From positions 124,001 through 188,000 of the forward strand of contig CAVZGP010000031.1 of NCBI GenBank assembly GCA_963774765.1: 64,000 bases of DNA. The letters are read 5' to 3'. Every line of letters begins with the position of its first letter. The first letter of the stretch is position 1. Below are positions 43,202-52,168 of this stretch, piece after piece. A program made the position numbers and the translations under genes. Under the pieces are notes generated by a model that searched no databases, had not been told where the DNA came from, and was given only the letters and a program-made list of their open reading frames with translations. This stretch comes from Sva-07 sp963774765. GTDB lineage: Bacteria; Actinomycetota; Acidimicrobiia; Acidimicrobiales; Ilumatobacteraceae.

Positions 43202-44692
43202 GTGCCGCCGCTCGATCCCGACCAGTGCTACCTCGCCGTGCAGAGCCGCGACCAGAGATTCGACGGCTGGTTCGTCACGGCCGTGCACACGACGGGCATC
43301 TACTGCCGACCGAGTTGTCCCGCGATCACCCCGAAGCGCGCGAACGTCGAATTCCATCCCACCGCAGCCGCCGCACAACAGCGGGGGTTTCGTGCATGTA
43401 AGCGGTGCCGACCCGACGCTTCACCGGGGTCGCCCGATTGGAACGTCCGACAGGATGTCGTCGCCCGCGCGATGCGACTGATCGCCGACGGTGTCGTCGA
43501 ACGAGAAGGAACCGGCGGGCTGGCCAGGCGGCTCGGCTACAGCGAACGGCACCTCAATCGGGTGTTCACCGAGGAACTCGGCGCCGGACCACTCGCCGTC
43601 GCCCGAGCCCAACGTGCCCACACGGCGCGACTGCTCATCGAAACGACGTCGCTTCCATTGACCGATGTCGCGTTCGCGGCCGGATTCGGGAGCGTGCGGC
43701 AGTTCAATGACACGCTCCGTGAGGTGTTCGCCGCGTCACCGACCGAACTCCGTGGGGCCCGTCGCCGCGAACCTCTTCTGAACGTCGCGTCGGCAACGAT
43801 CGAGAGCCGCGTCGCGGTCACGGTCCGGCTGCCCGTGCGGTCGCCGTTCGCGTCGAGCGAGGTGATGTCGTTCATCGGCGAGCGGGCGATCCCCGGCATC
43901 GAGTCGTGGGATGGCGAGACGTATCGTCGCTCGCTCGACCTGCCGGGCGGCGTCGGCGTCATCGGACTCGTGGCCCACGACGATCACGTCGCCGCCAGGG
44001 CCGAGCTGACGTCGTGGAGCGACCTCGGTGTGGCCGTGCAACGCGTGCGGCGACTGCTCGACCTCGACAGTGACCCGACTGCTGTCGACGCCGCGCTCGG
44101 TTCCGATCCACTGCTCGCCGGACTCGTCGCGGCGGCACCTGGACGACGCGCACCCGCCAGCGTCGACCCCTACGAGACCGCGATCCGGGCGGTGATCGGC
44201 CAGCAGGTGTCGGTTGCCGGTGCACGGACCGTCGCCGGTCGCATCGTCGATGGCGTCGGCCGTACGTTGAGCGAGCCCGGCGATGACGTGATGCATGTGT
44301 TCCCCCGACCCGACGAGCTGGCGATGGCGCCCGATGAGGTGTTCTCGATGCCAGGCGCTCGGCGCGACACGATCCGACGACTTGCAGCCGCGGTCGCGGG
44401 CGGGGACGTCGAACTCGACGTGGGCAGTGACCCTGGCGCCGCACACCGCCAACTTCTCGCGCTGAAGGGGATCGGTCCCTGGACGGCGGACTACGTCGTG
44501 ATGCGTGGCCTCGGACATCCCGACACGTTCCTCACCAACGACCTCGGGGTCAGGCACGCTCTCGACCGGCTCGGTCTCAGTGGCGAAGACGGATCGCGGT
44601 GGGCGCCGTGGCGCTCCTACGCGGTCCACCATCTCTGGGCCAGCCTCTCCACACGTCCGATCGACCCAGGCACCCGAACGAAAGCAGAATGA
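43202..44692 (+). CDS. alkA: Ada-like zinc/AraC domain fused to AlkA-type 3-methyladenine DNA glycosylase
   Basis: 496 aa. Residues 1-75 form the Ada zinc domain with C35, C39 (IYCRPSC), C66 and C69 (CKRC); C35 aligns with the Cys that accepts methyl groups from phosphotriesters. An AraC-type HTH follows (about 85-180, GYSERHLNRVFTEELGAGPL). Then come the AlkA N-domain and the HhH-GPD glycosylase core (LKGIGPWTADYVVMRGLG, with the catalytic Asp in TNDLG). It removes alkylated bases and probably also activates the alkylation response. It overlaps ogt by 4 bp, so both form an alkylation-repair operon. Confidence 0.94.
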   Translation: MPPLDPDQCYLAVQSRDQRFDGWFVTAVHTTGIYCRPSCPAITPKRANVEFHPTAAAAQQRGFRACKRCRPDASPGSPDWNVRQDVVARAMRLIADGVVEREGTGGLARRLGYSERHLNRVFTEELGAGPLAVARAQRAHTARLLIETTSLPLTDVAFAAGFGSVRQFNDTLREVFAASPTELRGARRREPLLNVASATIESRVAVTVRLPVRSPFASSEVMSFIGERAIPGIESWDGETYRRSLDLPGGVGVIGLVAHDDHVAARAELTSWSDLGVAVQRVRRLLDLDSDPTAVDAALGSDPLLAGLVAAAPGRRAPASVDPYETAIRAVIGQQVSVAGARTVAGRIVDGVGRTLSEPGDDVMHVFPRPDELAMAPDEVFSMPGARRDTIRRLAAAVAGGDVELDVGSDPGAAHRQLLALKGIGPWTADYVVMRGLGHPDTFLTNDLGVRHALDRLGLSGEDGSRWAPWRSYAVHHLWASLSTRPIDPGTRTKAE

Positions 44693-45246
44693 TGATGTCC
44701 GTGCTCTTCAGCTCCGTGATCGACAGTCCCGTCGGCCCGCTCACCATCGTGGCGAGCGACGACGGCCTACGAGCGATTCTGTGGCCCGACGACGACCCGA
44801 CCCGGGTACGGCTCGACGCCACGACCGACCGACCGGACCATCCGGTGATCGCTGCCACGGTGGCCCAGCTCGATGGGTACTTCGGCGGCGAACGCACTGA
44901 GTTCGACGTACCACTCGACGCCGTCGGCACCGAGTTCCAGCGCGCCGCGTGGGACGCGTTGCGCACGATTCCATACGGCACGACGGTCAGCTACGGCGAG
45001 CAGGCCGAGCGGATGGGCGATCGTCGCAAGGCGCGGGCGGTGGGCGCGGCGAACGGCCGCAATCCGATCTCGATCGTCGTGCCGTGCCATCGGGTGATCG
45101 GAGTGAACGGCGCTCTCACCGGATTCGCCGGCGGCACCGACACCAAAGCCTGGCTCCTCGCCCACGAACAGCGCCAGGTTGCGCCGGTGCCAGGCACAGC
45201 GTCACCGGTGACGGCGCGCCTGGGACCTGAGCGGATTGGCGACTGA
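44689..45246 (+). CDS. ogt: Methylated-DNA--protein-cysteine methyltransferase
   Basis: 185 aa. It transfers the methyl group of O6-methylguanine to its own Cys133 in VVPCHRVIG, and has the usual helix-turn-helix segment PYGTTVSYGEQAERMG and GFAGGTDTKAWLLAHE. A normal Ogt would end near LAHEQR. Here about 20 further residues (PVPGTASPVTARLGPERIGD) are encoded by the repeat element that starts at 45182, which also supplies the stop. It is coupled to alkA by ATGA overlap. Three ATGs in a row (44689, 44692, 44695) are possible starts. Confidence 0.95.
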   Translation: MMMSVLFSSVIDSPVGPLTIVASDDGLRAILWPDDDPTRVRLDATTDRPDHPVIAATVAQLDGYFGGERTEFDVPLDAVGTEFQRAAWDALRTIPYGTTVSYGEQAERMGDRRKARAVGAANGRNPISIVVPCHRVIGVNGALTGFAGGTDTKAWLLAHEQRQVAPVPGTASPVTARLGPERIGD

Positions 45247-45416
45247 CAGCTCGAGGTTCTTGCCCGCGGGTTTGTGTGAGCGACAACGTCCACCCAGACG
45301 CGAACCGCGCTCACACGAACCGCATGCGCGGGAGAGCGCGCTGGGCGCCGTCGCCCGTCCTGAAGTGGCCCACTCCGATGACGCCGCTGGCACCAGGCGT
45401 CACCTGTCAGGCGCGG
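45182..45416. repeat. Composite intergenic element, diverged third copy
   Basis: The left end carries CACCGGTGACGG and a GAGCGGATTGGCGAC stretch inside ogt. The right end, read in reverse, is TGACAGGTGACGCCTGGTGC and supplies the TGA of the minus-strand gene at 45407. The middle holds a different hairpin (GTGTGAGCG at 45274-45282 and CGCTCACAC at 45308-45316). The layout is like that at 8433 and 17151, but with another core. Confidence 0.6.
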
Positions 45417-46027
45417 TTGCGGGCGGCGGCTGACTGGGCTCTGCGGGCGCGGTCGGCTTCCTTCTTGGCGGCCTTCGCTTCGGCGCGCTTGGCCTTGATG
45501 GCGGCCTGCTCTGCGGGCGAGCGCTTCGAGGTGTCGATCAGTGGGGCGATCGTGACCTCTTCGGCCTTCGGGAGTGCGACGAGTTCGTCGGATTTCAGCA
45601 GGTCGCGGATGATCGCCGACGCGGGTGCCTCGCCGGCGACGGTGGCCGCGAGCATGATCCGGGTGACTGCCGCGCCGTGGCGTTCGACGATGCCAGGCAG
45701 CACCTCCTGGAGCTGGTCGGTCGACGGGTTGTCCGCGTGGTCGCCGAGCTCCTTGATGCAGTCGGCGAGGCACAGGTCGGTGACGATCGCTGCGATCGCC
45801 TCCATGTCGCCGTTGATGCGACCGGCCTTGACCGCTGTGCGGACACCATCGGGCGTGGCGGCCTCGACGAACGACTCGAGGCCCTCACGATGGTCGTCGT
45901 CGAGCACCTCGATCGCCGCGGCGAGCTCGTCGTCGGTGGCGGCCTTGAAGGAGCGGTCGAGCAATCCGAGCGCCTGCATCCGGTTCTTCGTCTGATTCAC
46001 GTCGTTCGACGCTATCTGCGTGTGCAT
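45407..46027 (-). CDS. Conserved hypothetical protein with basic C-terminal tail
   Basis: 206 aa, mostly helical, with no recognised family. The tail of about 35 residues is rich in Lys, Arg and Ala (AIKAKRAEAKAAKKEADRAR), which could bind nucleic acid. The ATG at 46027 overlaps the end of the amylase gene by 16 nt in another frame. A later start such as MQALGLLDRSF is possible. Its stop lies within the repeat end. Confidence 0.6.
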   Translation of the reverse strand: MHTQIASNDVNQTKNRMQALGLLDRSFKAATDDELAAAIEVLDDDHREGLESFVEAATPDGVRTAVKAGRINGDMEAIAAIVTDLCLADCIKELGDHADNPSTDQLQEVLPGIVERHGAAVTRIMLAATVAGEAPASAIIRDLLKSDELVALPKAEEVTIAPLIDTSKRSPAEQAAIKAKRAEAKAAKKEADRARRAQSAAARNRA

Positions 46028-48014
46028 GAGACCACGTAGGCGCCGGGTGTGCCTGGCAACACGATGGTGTTGGGATCGCCGCCCGCAGCCGGGTGCAGCT
46101 CGACGAGGTTGCTCTGCCCGAACTCGACGGCGCACCGGTCCGCATCCGGCGTCTCGATGATCCCCACCTCGTGGGCAAGAAAGGTTCGTTGCTCGCACGG
46201 TCGTCGCACCAGATGCACGACCACGTTCTCGCTGGAACCCTCGCGGACGTAGGTGACAGAGTCTTCGGTGGCGTCGATCCAACGCAGCGATCCGTGTTGG
46301 AGCGCATCGCTGCCGCGTCGCATCTCGATGAGGGTTCGCAGGTCGTTCAGGAACCTGCCGTCGCCGTCGGACGCCCGTTCGTCGAGTTCCGCGAGGCGCC
46401 CCCACGGGAACGGCACGCGAGTGGTGTCGATCGAACCGCCTTCGCAGCCGACCTCGACGCCCGCGAACAGCGTCGGCACACCGGGCATCGTCAACAGCGC
46501 CGTCAACCCAACCATGTGGCGCACGAGGTCGCCGCCGACCACTGTTCGGAACCGGGCAGTATCGTGCGAGTCGAGCATCGTCATCGACGCCTGCTGCGCC
46601 TCCCACGACACGTTCGCCGACAGTTCGCGCATCGACTCGACGAGACCGTGGCCGTCGAGATCGATCAATTCGACTGCTGACATCAGTGAGATCGGGTCGG
46701 GATCCTTCAGCCACGCCCACAGCGGGCGCGTGAACCACTGATACGCCATCACGCCGTGCCAGCCCGTACCGTCGAGGTCGTTGCCGGCGTCGTAGCAGTG
46801 CTCGGCAACGAGCCAGCGGCCACCTTCGCCGCTGTCGATCGTCGCTCGCGTCGATCGAGCCACCTCGTGGTTGTCGTCGTGGTCACGGAACCGTGCTGTG
46901 GTGTTCGCGGAGTCGACCCGCCAGCCGTCGAGGCCGAACGGGGCACTCAGGTATCGGGCGGCCACCGATCCATCGCCGTTGTACAAACGCTCGCGGAGTT
47001 CTGTGCTTCGATGGTCGAGTTTCGGCAGCGACCGCACCCCGTGCCACGCCACGTAGCCGAACGGCTCGGCGTCGTCGAAAAATAGAACCCGTGCTCGGCG
47101 GCGTCGGGATCGGCCGCGGCCGCCTCGAACCAGTCGTGGTGCGCTCCGGTGTGGTTGAGCGTGATGTCGCCGATCACCCGAATCCCCCGCTCGTGCGCTG
47201 CCGAGACGAGCGACACCAGCGCATCGTCGCCGCCGAGCGCTGGGTCGACATGGTCGAACGTCGACGCGTCATAGCGGTGCATCGAGCCGGCAGGGAAGAA
47301 CGGCGTGAGATAGATCAGCGAGACACCGAGATGGACGAGATGGTCGAGGTGCGTCTCGATTCCGGCCAGGTCGCCGCCGTACCAGTGTCGAGCCCTCATC
47401 CCCGGCGTGTCCTCGATCGGCTCGTCCCAACCTCGTGGGATCGCCCAATCCGGCGCCGGTCGATCAACGTCGGAGTTCGCGAACCGGTCGATGAAGATCT
47501 GATAGCCGACCGTGCCGGCCAGCCAGTCCGGCGGTCGAGTGGTGCCCGCTGTGGTTCCCGGAGCTCGGGCCTCGGGGAACCAGGTGGACAGCCGGAAGTC
47601 GGCGTCATCGCTGACATCGCGGTGGAACACGCCGGCGCCGTTCACCCAGCAGCGACCCAGGTCACCGCCGTCGAGCAACCAACGGTACGAGGTGACCGGA
47701 TTGTGCAGCCGCAGGTCGGCGCTCCACCATGTCGCACCGTGCTCGTGACGATCGATGAGTGCCTCGACGATCGCTGGTTCGGCGTCCGGCGTGGAACGCA
47801 ATCGCACGCGCTCGGTACCGCACGCATCGGGCACCCTGAGTCGCACTCGCACCCGACCCCCCAACTCGCGAGGCGACGGGTCGACGTACATCGGGGATCC
47901 GTCGTGATGCGGTTCGTCGACGAGTGCACCCGTCACGGTCCGGGTGGGGACGGGGCCGGGGAGGACCCCCACGGTCCGGGTGGGGACGGGGCCGGGGAGG
48001 ACCGTCCCACTCAT
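46012..48014 (-). CDS. GH13 alpha-amylase / neopullulanase-type enzyme (frameshifted)
   Basis: It starts at ATG 48014, overlapping the malG stop (ATGA). A Pro-rich leader with two 12-residue repeats (VLPGPVPTRTVG) is followed by a CBM34-like N-domain (about 45-150) and the catalytic barrel (VGYQIFIDRFANSD). After HGFYF the frame is lost at a run of five T (plus-strand A, 47078-47082), and continues as FDDAEPFGYVAWHG in the next frame. One added T restores about 667 aa. The triad is present: Asp in GWRVDSAN, Glu in WLVAEHCYD, Asp in LDSHDTARF. It hydrolyses alpha-1,4 (and perhaps 1,6) links in imported maltodextrins. No signal peptide, so cytoplasmic. Last gene of malEFG-amylase. Confidence 0.85.
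47935..48003. repeat. 36-bp tandem repeat, two copies, in the amylase leader
   Basis: Units at 47935 and 47971 (start ACGGTCCGGGTGGGGACGGG) encode the 12-residue V-L-P-G-P-V-P-T-R-T-V-G motif. The second copy is slightly shorter. Confidence 0.85.
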
Positions 48015-48922
48015 TCCTTGACGGCGCCGGAGGTGAGGCCCGAGACGATGTAGCGCTGCAGGAACAGGAACAACAGCACCACGGGGATCGCGCCGATCAA
48101 CGATCCGGCCGCGAACGGTCCCCAACGGTTGTCGAAGCCGGCGCGGACGTAGCCCGACAGACCGACGGCCAGTGTCTTGTTGTCCTCACTCAGCATCACG
48201 CTGGCGACGAGGAACTCCGCCTGCGTGGTGATGAACGACAGCAGGCCGATCACGGCGAGGACCGGAGCGGCGAGCGGCAGGATGATCTTGTAGAAGATCT
48301 GGAAATGGGTGCAGCCGTCGATCTTGGCGGCCTCGTCGAGCGTGAAGGGGATCGTGTCGAAGAAGCCCTTGATCAGGTAGGTGTTCACACCGAGCGCCCC
48401 GCCGAGGTAGATGAAGATCAAGCCCCACGACGACCCGAGCCCGATCGCCGGGAACAGGCCCTTGATGCGTGTCATGAACAGGAACAGGGCGACCACGGCG
48501 AGCAGGTTGGGGAACATCTGGATCAACAACAGCGACAGCAACCCGGGCCGCCGGCCCTTGAACCGCAGCCGGCTGAACGCGAATGCAGCCAAAGCGCACA
48601 TCGCCACGGTGAGCACCGACGTCGTGACGCCGATGAACATCGAGTTGCGGAACCACGACCAGAACGGGGGATGGCCCGGGTCGGTCATCAGCGCTCGGAA
48701 GTTGTCGAGCGTCGGATCGGTGGGGATGAGGCGCTGTGAGCTGAGGTTGCCGTCGGTGAACGCCGCCGAGATGACCCACATCACCGGGAACAACGCGAAT
48801 GCCAGGGCGATCCATGCGACGACGTGGCGCCACCCGGTCGTGCGGAACACCTTGCCCATCGACGGCTTGTTGTATTCGAACGCCGGGGCTTCGGGCTCGT
48901 AGACCTGCGTGACGGCGTTCAT
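48011..48922 (-). CDS. malG: Maltose-type ABC transporter permease MalG
   Basis: 303 aa with six membrane helices. The EAA loop that docks on the ATPase is EAAKIDGCTHFQIFYKIILP (about residues 195-214), followed by the usual end RYIVSGLTSGAVKE. It forms a channel with MalF for maltose/maltodextrin import. It overlaps malF by 4 bp and the amylase by 4 bp. No ATPase gene is in this operon; the gene at 53317 is the likely supplier. Confidence 0.94.
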   Translation of the reverse strand: MNAVTQVYEPEAPAFEYNKPSMGKVFRTTGWRHVVAWIALAFALFPVMWVISAAFTDGNLSSQRLIPTDPTLDNFRALMTDPGHPPFWSWFRNSMFIGVTTSVLTVAMCALAAFAFSRLRFKGRRPGLLSLLLIQMFPNLLAVVALFLFMTRIKGLFPAIGLGSSWGLIFIYLGGALGVNTYLIKGFFDTIPFTLDEAAKIDGCTHFQIFYKIILPLAAPVLAVIGLLSFITTQAEFLVASVMLSEDNKTLAVGLSGYVRAGFDNRWGPFAAGSLIGAIPVVLLFLFLQRYIVSGLTSGAVKE

Positions 48923-50589
48923 CGCATCTCCTCGAGTGAGCGTGTGGCGCGGAAGCTGAATGCCGAGATCGTGGCGACGATCAGGAAGATCACGAGCGAC
49001 ACGGCAGCGGCAAAGCCGTAGTCGACCCCGCCGCCGCCGGCGAAGGCGATCTTGTAGACGTAGGAGATCAGGATGTCGGTGCGGCCGGCGTCACTGCCGG
49101 GCACGGGCGGGCGACCTTCGGTGAGCAGGTAGATGATGTTGAAGTTGTTGAAGTTGAACGCGAAGCTCGCCACGAGCAGCGGGCCGACGGCGACGAGCAG
49201 CAACGGGAACGTGATCAGTCGGAACGCCTTGAAGCCGCCGGCGCCGTCGACTGCCGCCGCTTCGGTGAGGTCGGACGGGATGCTCTGCAGCGCACCGGTG
49301 CACACGAGGAACATGTAGGGGAAGCCGAGCCAACTGTTGACGAGAAGGATCGAGAAGTAGGGGAGCCACTGACCGTCGAGCCACGGCAGGTTGAGGCCGA
49401 GCCACCGGTTGATGACGCCGAACTGCTGGTTGAGCATGCCGCGCCAGACGAGCGCGGTCATGAAGCTCGGGATGGCGTACGGGATGATGATCAGGCTCCG
49501 GTACCAGCGCCGCCCGAACATCCGCTCGTCGTTGAAGACGAGCGCCAGCAGCAGGCCGAGCCCGAACGACAAGATCACGGAGAAGAGGGAGAACAGGATC
49601 GTCCACAGCAGCACGCGGAAGAACACGTTGCGGGTCTGGTCGTCGTTGACCAGGCGGTCGTAGTTCTTCAGTCCGACACCGGCGCGCCAGCCGGGGACGA
49701 GCGCTTCTCCGTTCTCGCTGACGAACTGCCCGTTCTCGACGGTGTAGGTCGTGTTTGTCGCCGAGTCGAAGATGGTGTCGGTCTCGGGGTCGTAGGTGCG
49801 GCTCTGGGATTTCGCGAACGCGGCGCCGAAACCGTCGTTGGCGATCTCGCCGCTCGGTCCCGGCACGATCAGGGCGTTGACCTCGCCGACGCGGTCGTTG
49901 GCCTGGCCGGTGTTGAGCGCGACGAATCCGTCGATGGTCTCGCGTCGGCCGTCTTCGATGATGTCGGTATCGCCGATCGGGGTCAGCCCGTCGGCGGTTC
50001 CGATGAACCGGTTGCCGTCGGGGTCGGTGAGCAGGAAGACCAGTTCGCCGCCAGGATTGCCTTCGGCGAGGATCTGCAGGTCGTAGCGGATCGACTCGGC
50101 ACCGGCGCTGATCGAGTTGGCCTCGATCCGCTCGATGGCGGTCTGTTTGTTCAGGTTGTTGCCGGTCCCGTAGTTCGTCGTCGAGATGTAGACCAGGTAG
50201 AAGATCGGATAGACGGCGAAGACCAGCAGGAACAGGGTGCCGGGCAGCAGGTACTTCGCGGGGATGAAGCGCCGCTTGGAGATGTAGACGACGTCGATGA
50301 CGACGAGTGCGACGATCGCCGAGATGGCGAGCCCATAGTCGGGCTTGTCGAACATCGTCGGCAGCGACGCGAGGACGACCGCATTCAGGAGTCCCAGCAG
50401 CAGGTACTTGATGATCAGCCCGAGCGAGGCCCCGTACCGTGGGCCGCTCGGCATCTGCAACGGCGACATGCCGTCGTAGTAACCATCTCGTTCGGGCAGC
50501 GTTGTGCTGCCGCCACCGGACGCGCCGCCCCGAGAGGAGGGTGTCCCCTCGGTGGGGGACCCCTCCTCTCGGGGATCGGCGGTGTTCAT
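48919..50589 (-). CDS. malF: Maltose-type ABC transporter permease MalF
   Basis: 556 aa, longer than usual sugar permeases and close to E. coli MalF (514 aa). It has a 55-residue polar N-terminus, helices near 60-140, then a large extracytoplasmic loop of about 170 residues (150-315), as in the P2 loop that contacts MalE. The core helices follow, with an EAA loop EAAAVDGAGGFKAFRLITFP. A strong hairpin lies in the first codons (50528-50574). Stop overlaps malG start. Confidence 0.94.
   Translation of the reverse strand: MNTADPREEGSPTEGTPSSRGGASGGGSTTLPERDGYYDGMSPLQMPSGPRYGASLGLIIKYLLLGLLNAVVLASLPTMFDKPDYGLAISAIVALVVIDVVYISKRRFIPAKYLLPGTLFLLVFAVYPIFYLVYISTTNYGTGNNLNKQTAIERIEANSISAGAESIRYDLQILAEGNPGGELVFLLTDPDGNRFIGTADGLTPIGDTDIIEDGRRETIDGFVALNTGQANDRVGEVNALIVPGPSGEIANDGFGAAFAKSQSRTYDPETDTIFDSATNTTYTVENGQFVSENGEALVPGWRAGVGLKNYDRLVNDDQTRNVFFRVLLWTILFSLFSVILSFGLGLLLALVFNDERMFGRRWYRSLIIIPYAIPSFMTALVWRGMLNQQFGVINRWLGLNLPWLDGQWLPYFSILLVNSWLGFPYMFLVCTGALQSIPSDLTEAAAVDGAGGFKAFRLITFPLLLVAVGPLLVASFAFNFNNFNIIYLLTEGRPPVPGSDAGRTDILISYVYKIAFAGGGGVDYGFAAAVSLVIFLIVATISAFSFRATRSLEEMR
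50528..50574. repeat. Imperfect 47-bp inverted repeat within the malF 5' coding region
   Basis: CCCCGAGAGGAGGG pairs with its complement across a short GT-rich loop; a small bulge interrupts it. It begins five codons after the malF ATG, encodes R-E-E-G-S-P-T-E-G-T-P-S-S-R, and could slow translation of the permeases relative to malE. Confidence 0.65.
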
Positions 50590-50596
50590 TCGGTGA

Positions 50597-51946
50597 TCAG
50601 CCTTCGGCGATCTTGTCGCGGATCTGGGTCGCGGCGTCGGTGAACGCCTGGGTCGGATCCGAGCCGGTGAAGATCAGCGAGTAGGCGTCGGTCCAGCTGT
50701 CCCAGACCGCCGACATCTCGGGGATGGCCGGGAGCGGGGTACCGAGCTGGCCGGCGGCGCCGAAGCCCTGGATCAGCGGGTCGCTCGACACCTGGTCGTA
50801 CGCGCTGAGCATGGCCGGCGGGCGACCGCCGGCCTCGAACAGCGCGAGCTGTACCTCTTCGGTGCCGAGGTAGTCGACCATGAACGTGGTCGCCAGGTCG
50901 GGGTTCTCGCTGAACGCCGACTGCATGAAGCCCTGGACGCCGACGAACACCTCGGGGGTGCCACCCGCCACCGGCGGGATCGGCTCGACGACGAAGTTGA
51001 TGCCGGCATCGGTGAAGCCGCCGACGGCCCACGGGCCGGTGATCGCGAAGGGCGCCTTGCCGGTCGAGAACGACTCGTTCATGATGTCGTAGCTGACGTC
51101 CTTGGAGATCAGGCCCTCGTTGCTCCAGTCGGCGAACTTCTGAGCGGCCGCGAGGCCACCGTCGGAGTCGATTCCGACGTCGTCGGCGTTGTACGTGCCG
51201 TCGTCGTTCTGACCGAACACGTAGCCACCCATTGCGCTGAACAGCGGGTAGTTGTGGTAGGGGTCGGCCGGGTCCTGCTGGACGGCGAGCGGCACATCGA
51301 CGGTTCCGTCGGCCTGCAGCGCGAGCGCGGTGGCCTCGAGGTCCTCGAACGTGGCCGGGGCCTCGGGGACGAGGTCGACGTTGCGGATGAGGGCGATGTT
51401 CTCGATGGCGTACGGAACGCCGTAGAGCGCTCCGTCGTAGGTGAACGCCTCGATGGCGACCGGTGCGTACAGGTCGGCGTCGGGCCCGAGGTCGATCGGG
51501 GCGATGACGCCGTTCGAGACGAGCTCGCCGAGCCAGTCGTGGGCGCCAGTGACGATGTCGGGGCCCTCACCGGCGGGGCCGGCGATGCTGAGCTGGTCGC
51601 GGATCTGGTCGAACGGGACTTCGACGACCTGGACGGTGACGCCCTCGGCCTCGGAGAACGCTGCGGCGATCGGCTCGAGCACGGGCGCCCGGGTGTCGTC
51701 GGCCCAGATCACGAGATCGGCGTCGCCACGGGCGGGAGCCTGGTACTCGGTGGTCTCGGTGGTCGCTTCTTCGGTGGTGGCGGGTGCCTCGGTCGTTTCG
51801 GTGGCTTCCGTCGTCTCCGAGCCCTCAGTGGTTTCGGTGGCGTCGGTGTTCTCGGTGGATGAATCGCTCGAGTCGTCGCTACCGCACGCGGCGCCCACCA
51901 GGGCGGCTACGGCGGCGAAGGCGATCAAGCGGCGTGATGCGCGCAT
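50597..51946 (-). CDS. malE: Maltose/maltodextrin ABC transporter substrate-binding lipoprotein MalE
   Basis: 449 aa. Signal peptide and lipobox LVGAAC (Cys21), then a Ser/Thr/Glu-rich linker of about 50 residues, then the family 1 binding protein (LVIWADDTRAPVLEPIAAAFSE, GPDIVTGAHDWLGEL, and GKAPFAITGPWAVGGF). It captures malto-oligosaccharides outside the cell and delivers them to MalFG. First gene of the operon, with GGGGAG before the ATG. A LacI-type operator lies about 160 bp upstream. Confidence 0.95.
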   Translation of the reverse strand: MRASRRLIAFAAVAALVGAACGSDDSSDSSTENTDATETTEGSETTEATETTEAPATTEEATTETTEYQAPARGDADLVIWADDTRAPVLEPIAAAFSEAEGVTVQVVEVPFDQIRDQLSIAGPAGEGPDIVTGAHDWLGELVSNGVIAPIDLGPDADLYAPVAIEAFTYDGALYGVPYAIENIALIRNVDLVPEAPATFEDLEATALALQADGTVDVPLAVQQDPADPYHNYPLFSAMGGYVFGQNDDGTYNADDVGIDSDGGLAAAQKFADWSNEGLISKDVSYDIMNESFSTGKAPFAITGPWAVGGFTDAGINFVVEPIPPVAGGTPEVFVGVQGFMQSAFSENPDLATTFMVDYLGTEEVQLALFEAGGRPPAMLSAYDQVSSDPLIQGFGAAGQLGTPLPAIPEMSAVWDSWTDAYSLIFTGSDPTQAFTDAATQIRDKIAEG

Positions 51947-52106
51947 GGTGTCTCCCCCTCAGGAGGTGATGGTGCCGGCGAGTGCCGGCGAGGTGGTTGG
52001 GTCATTCACGGTGTTGCCGGTGGCGCCATCGCTGCAGTCTCCACCGGGAGGCGTCGACGGTCGAACGAGGGGATCCACCGCTGTCCACATTACGGAAACC
52101 CCGCCG

Positions 52107-52150
52107 CCACTGCAAGAAATTTGCAGCAATTCTTCCATTTCTTGCAGTGG
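52107..52150. promoter_or_regulatory. LacI-type operator region between malE and its regulator
   Basis: Outer arms CCACTGCAAGAAAT and ATTTCTTGCAGTGG (14 bp) with a 16-nt centre. It contains the inner palindrome TGCAA-GAAAT-TTGCA (52111-52125) and CTTGCAG half-sites, like actinobacterial MalR sites. It lies just before the lacI -10 box (52156), so the repressor probably represses itself and malEFG. Confidence 0.7.
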
Positions 52151-52155
52151 GCGCC

Positions 52156-52161
52156 TACAGT
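52156..52161 (+). promoter_or_regulatory. Probable -10 box of the first lacI gene
   Basis: TACAGT, 7 nt before ATG 52169; leaderless, immediately downstream of the operator. Confidence 0.5.
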
Positions 52162-52168
52162 CGGCCGC

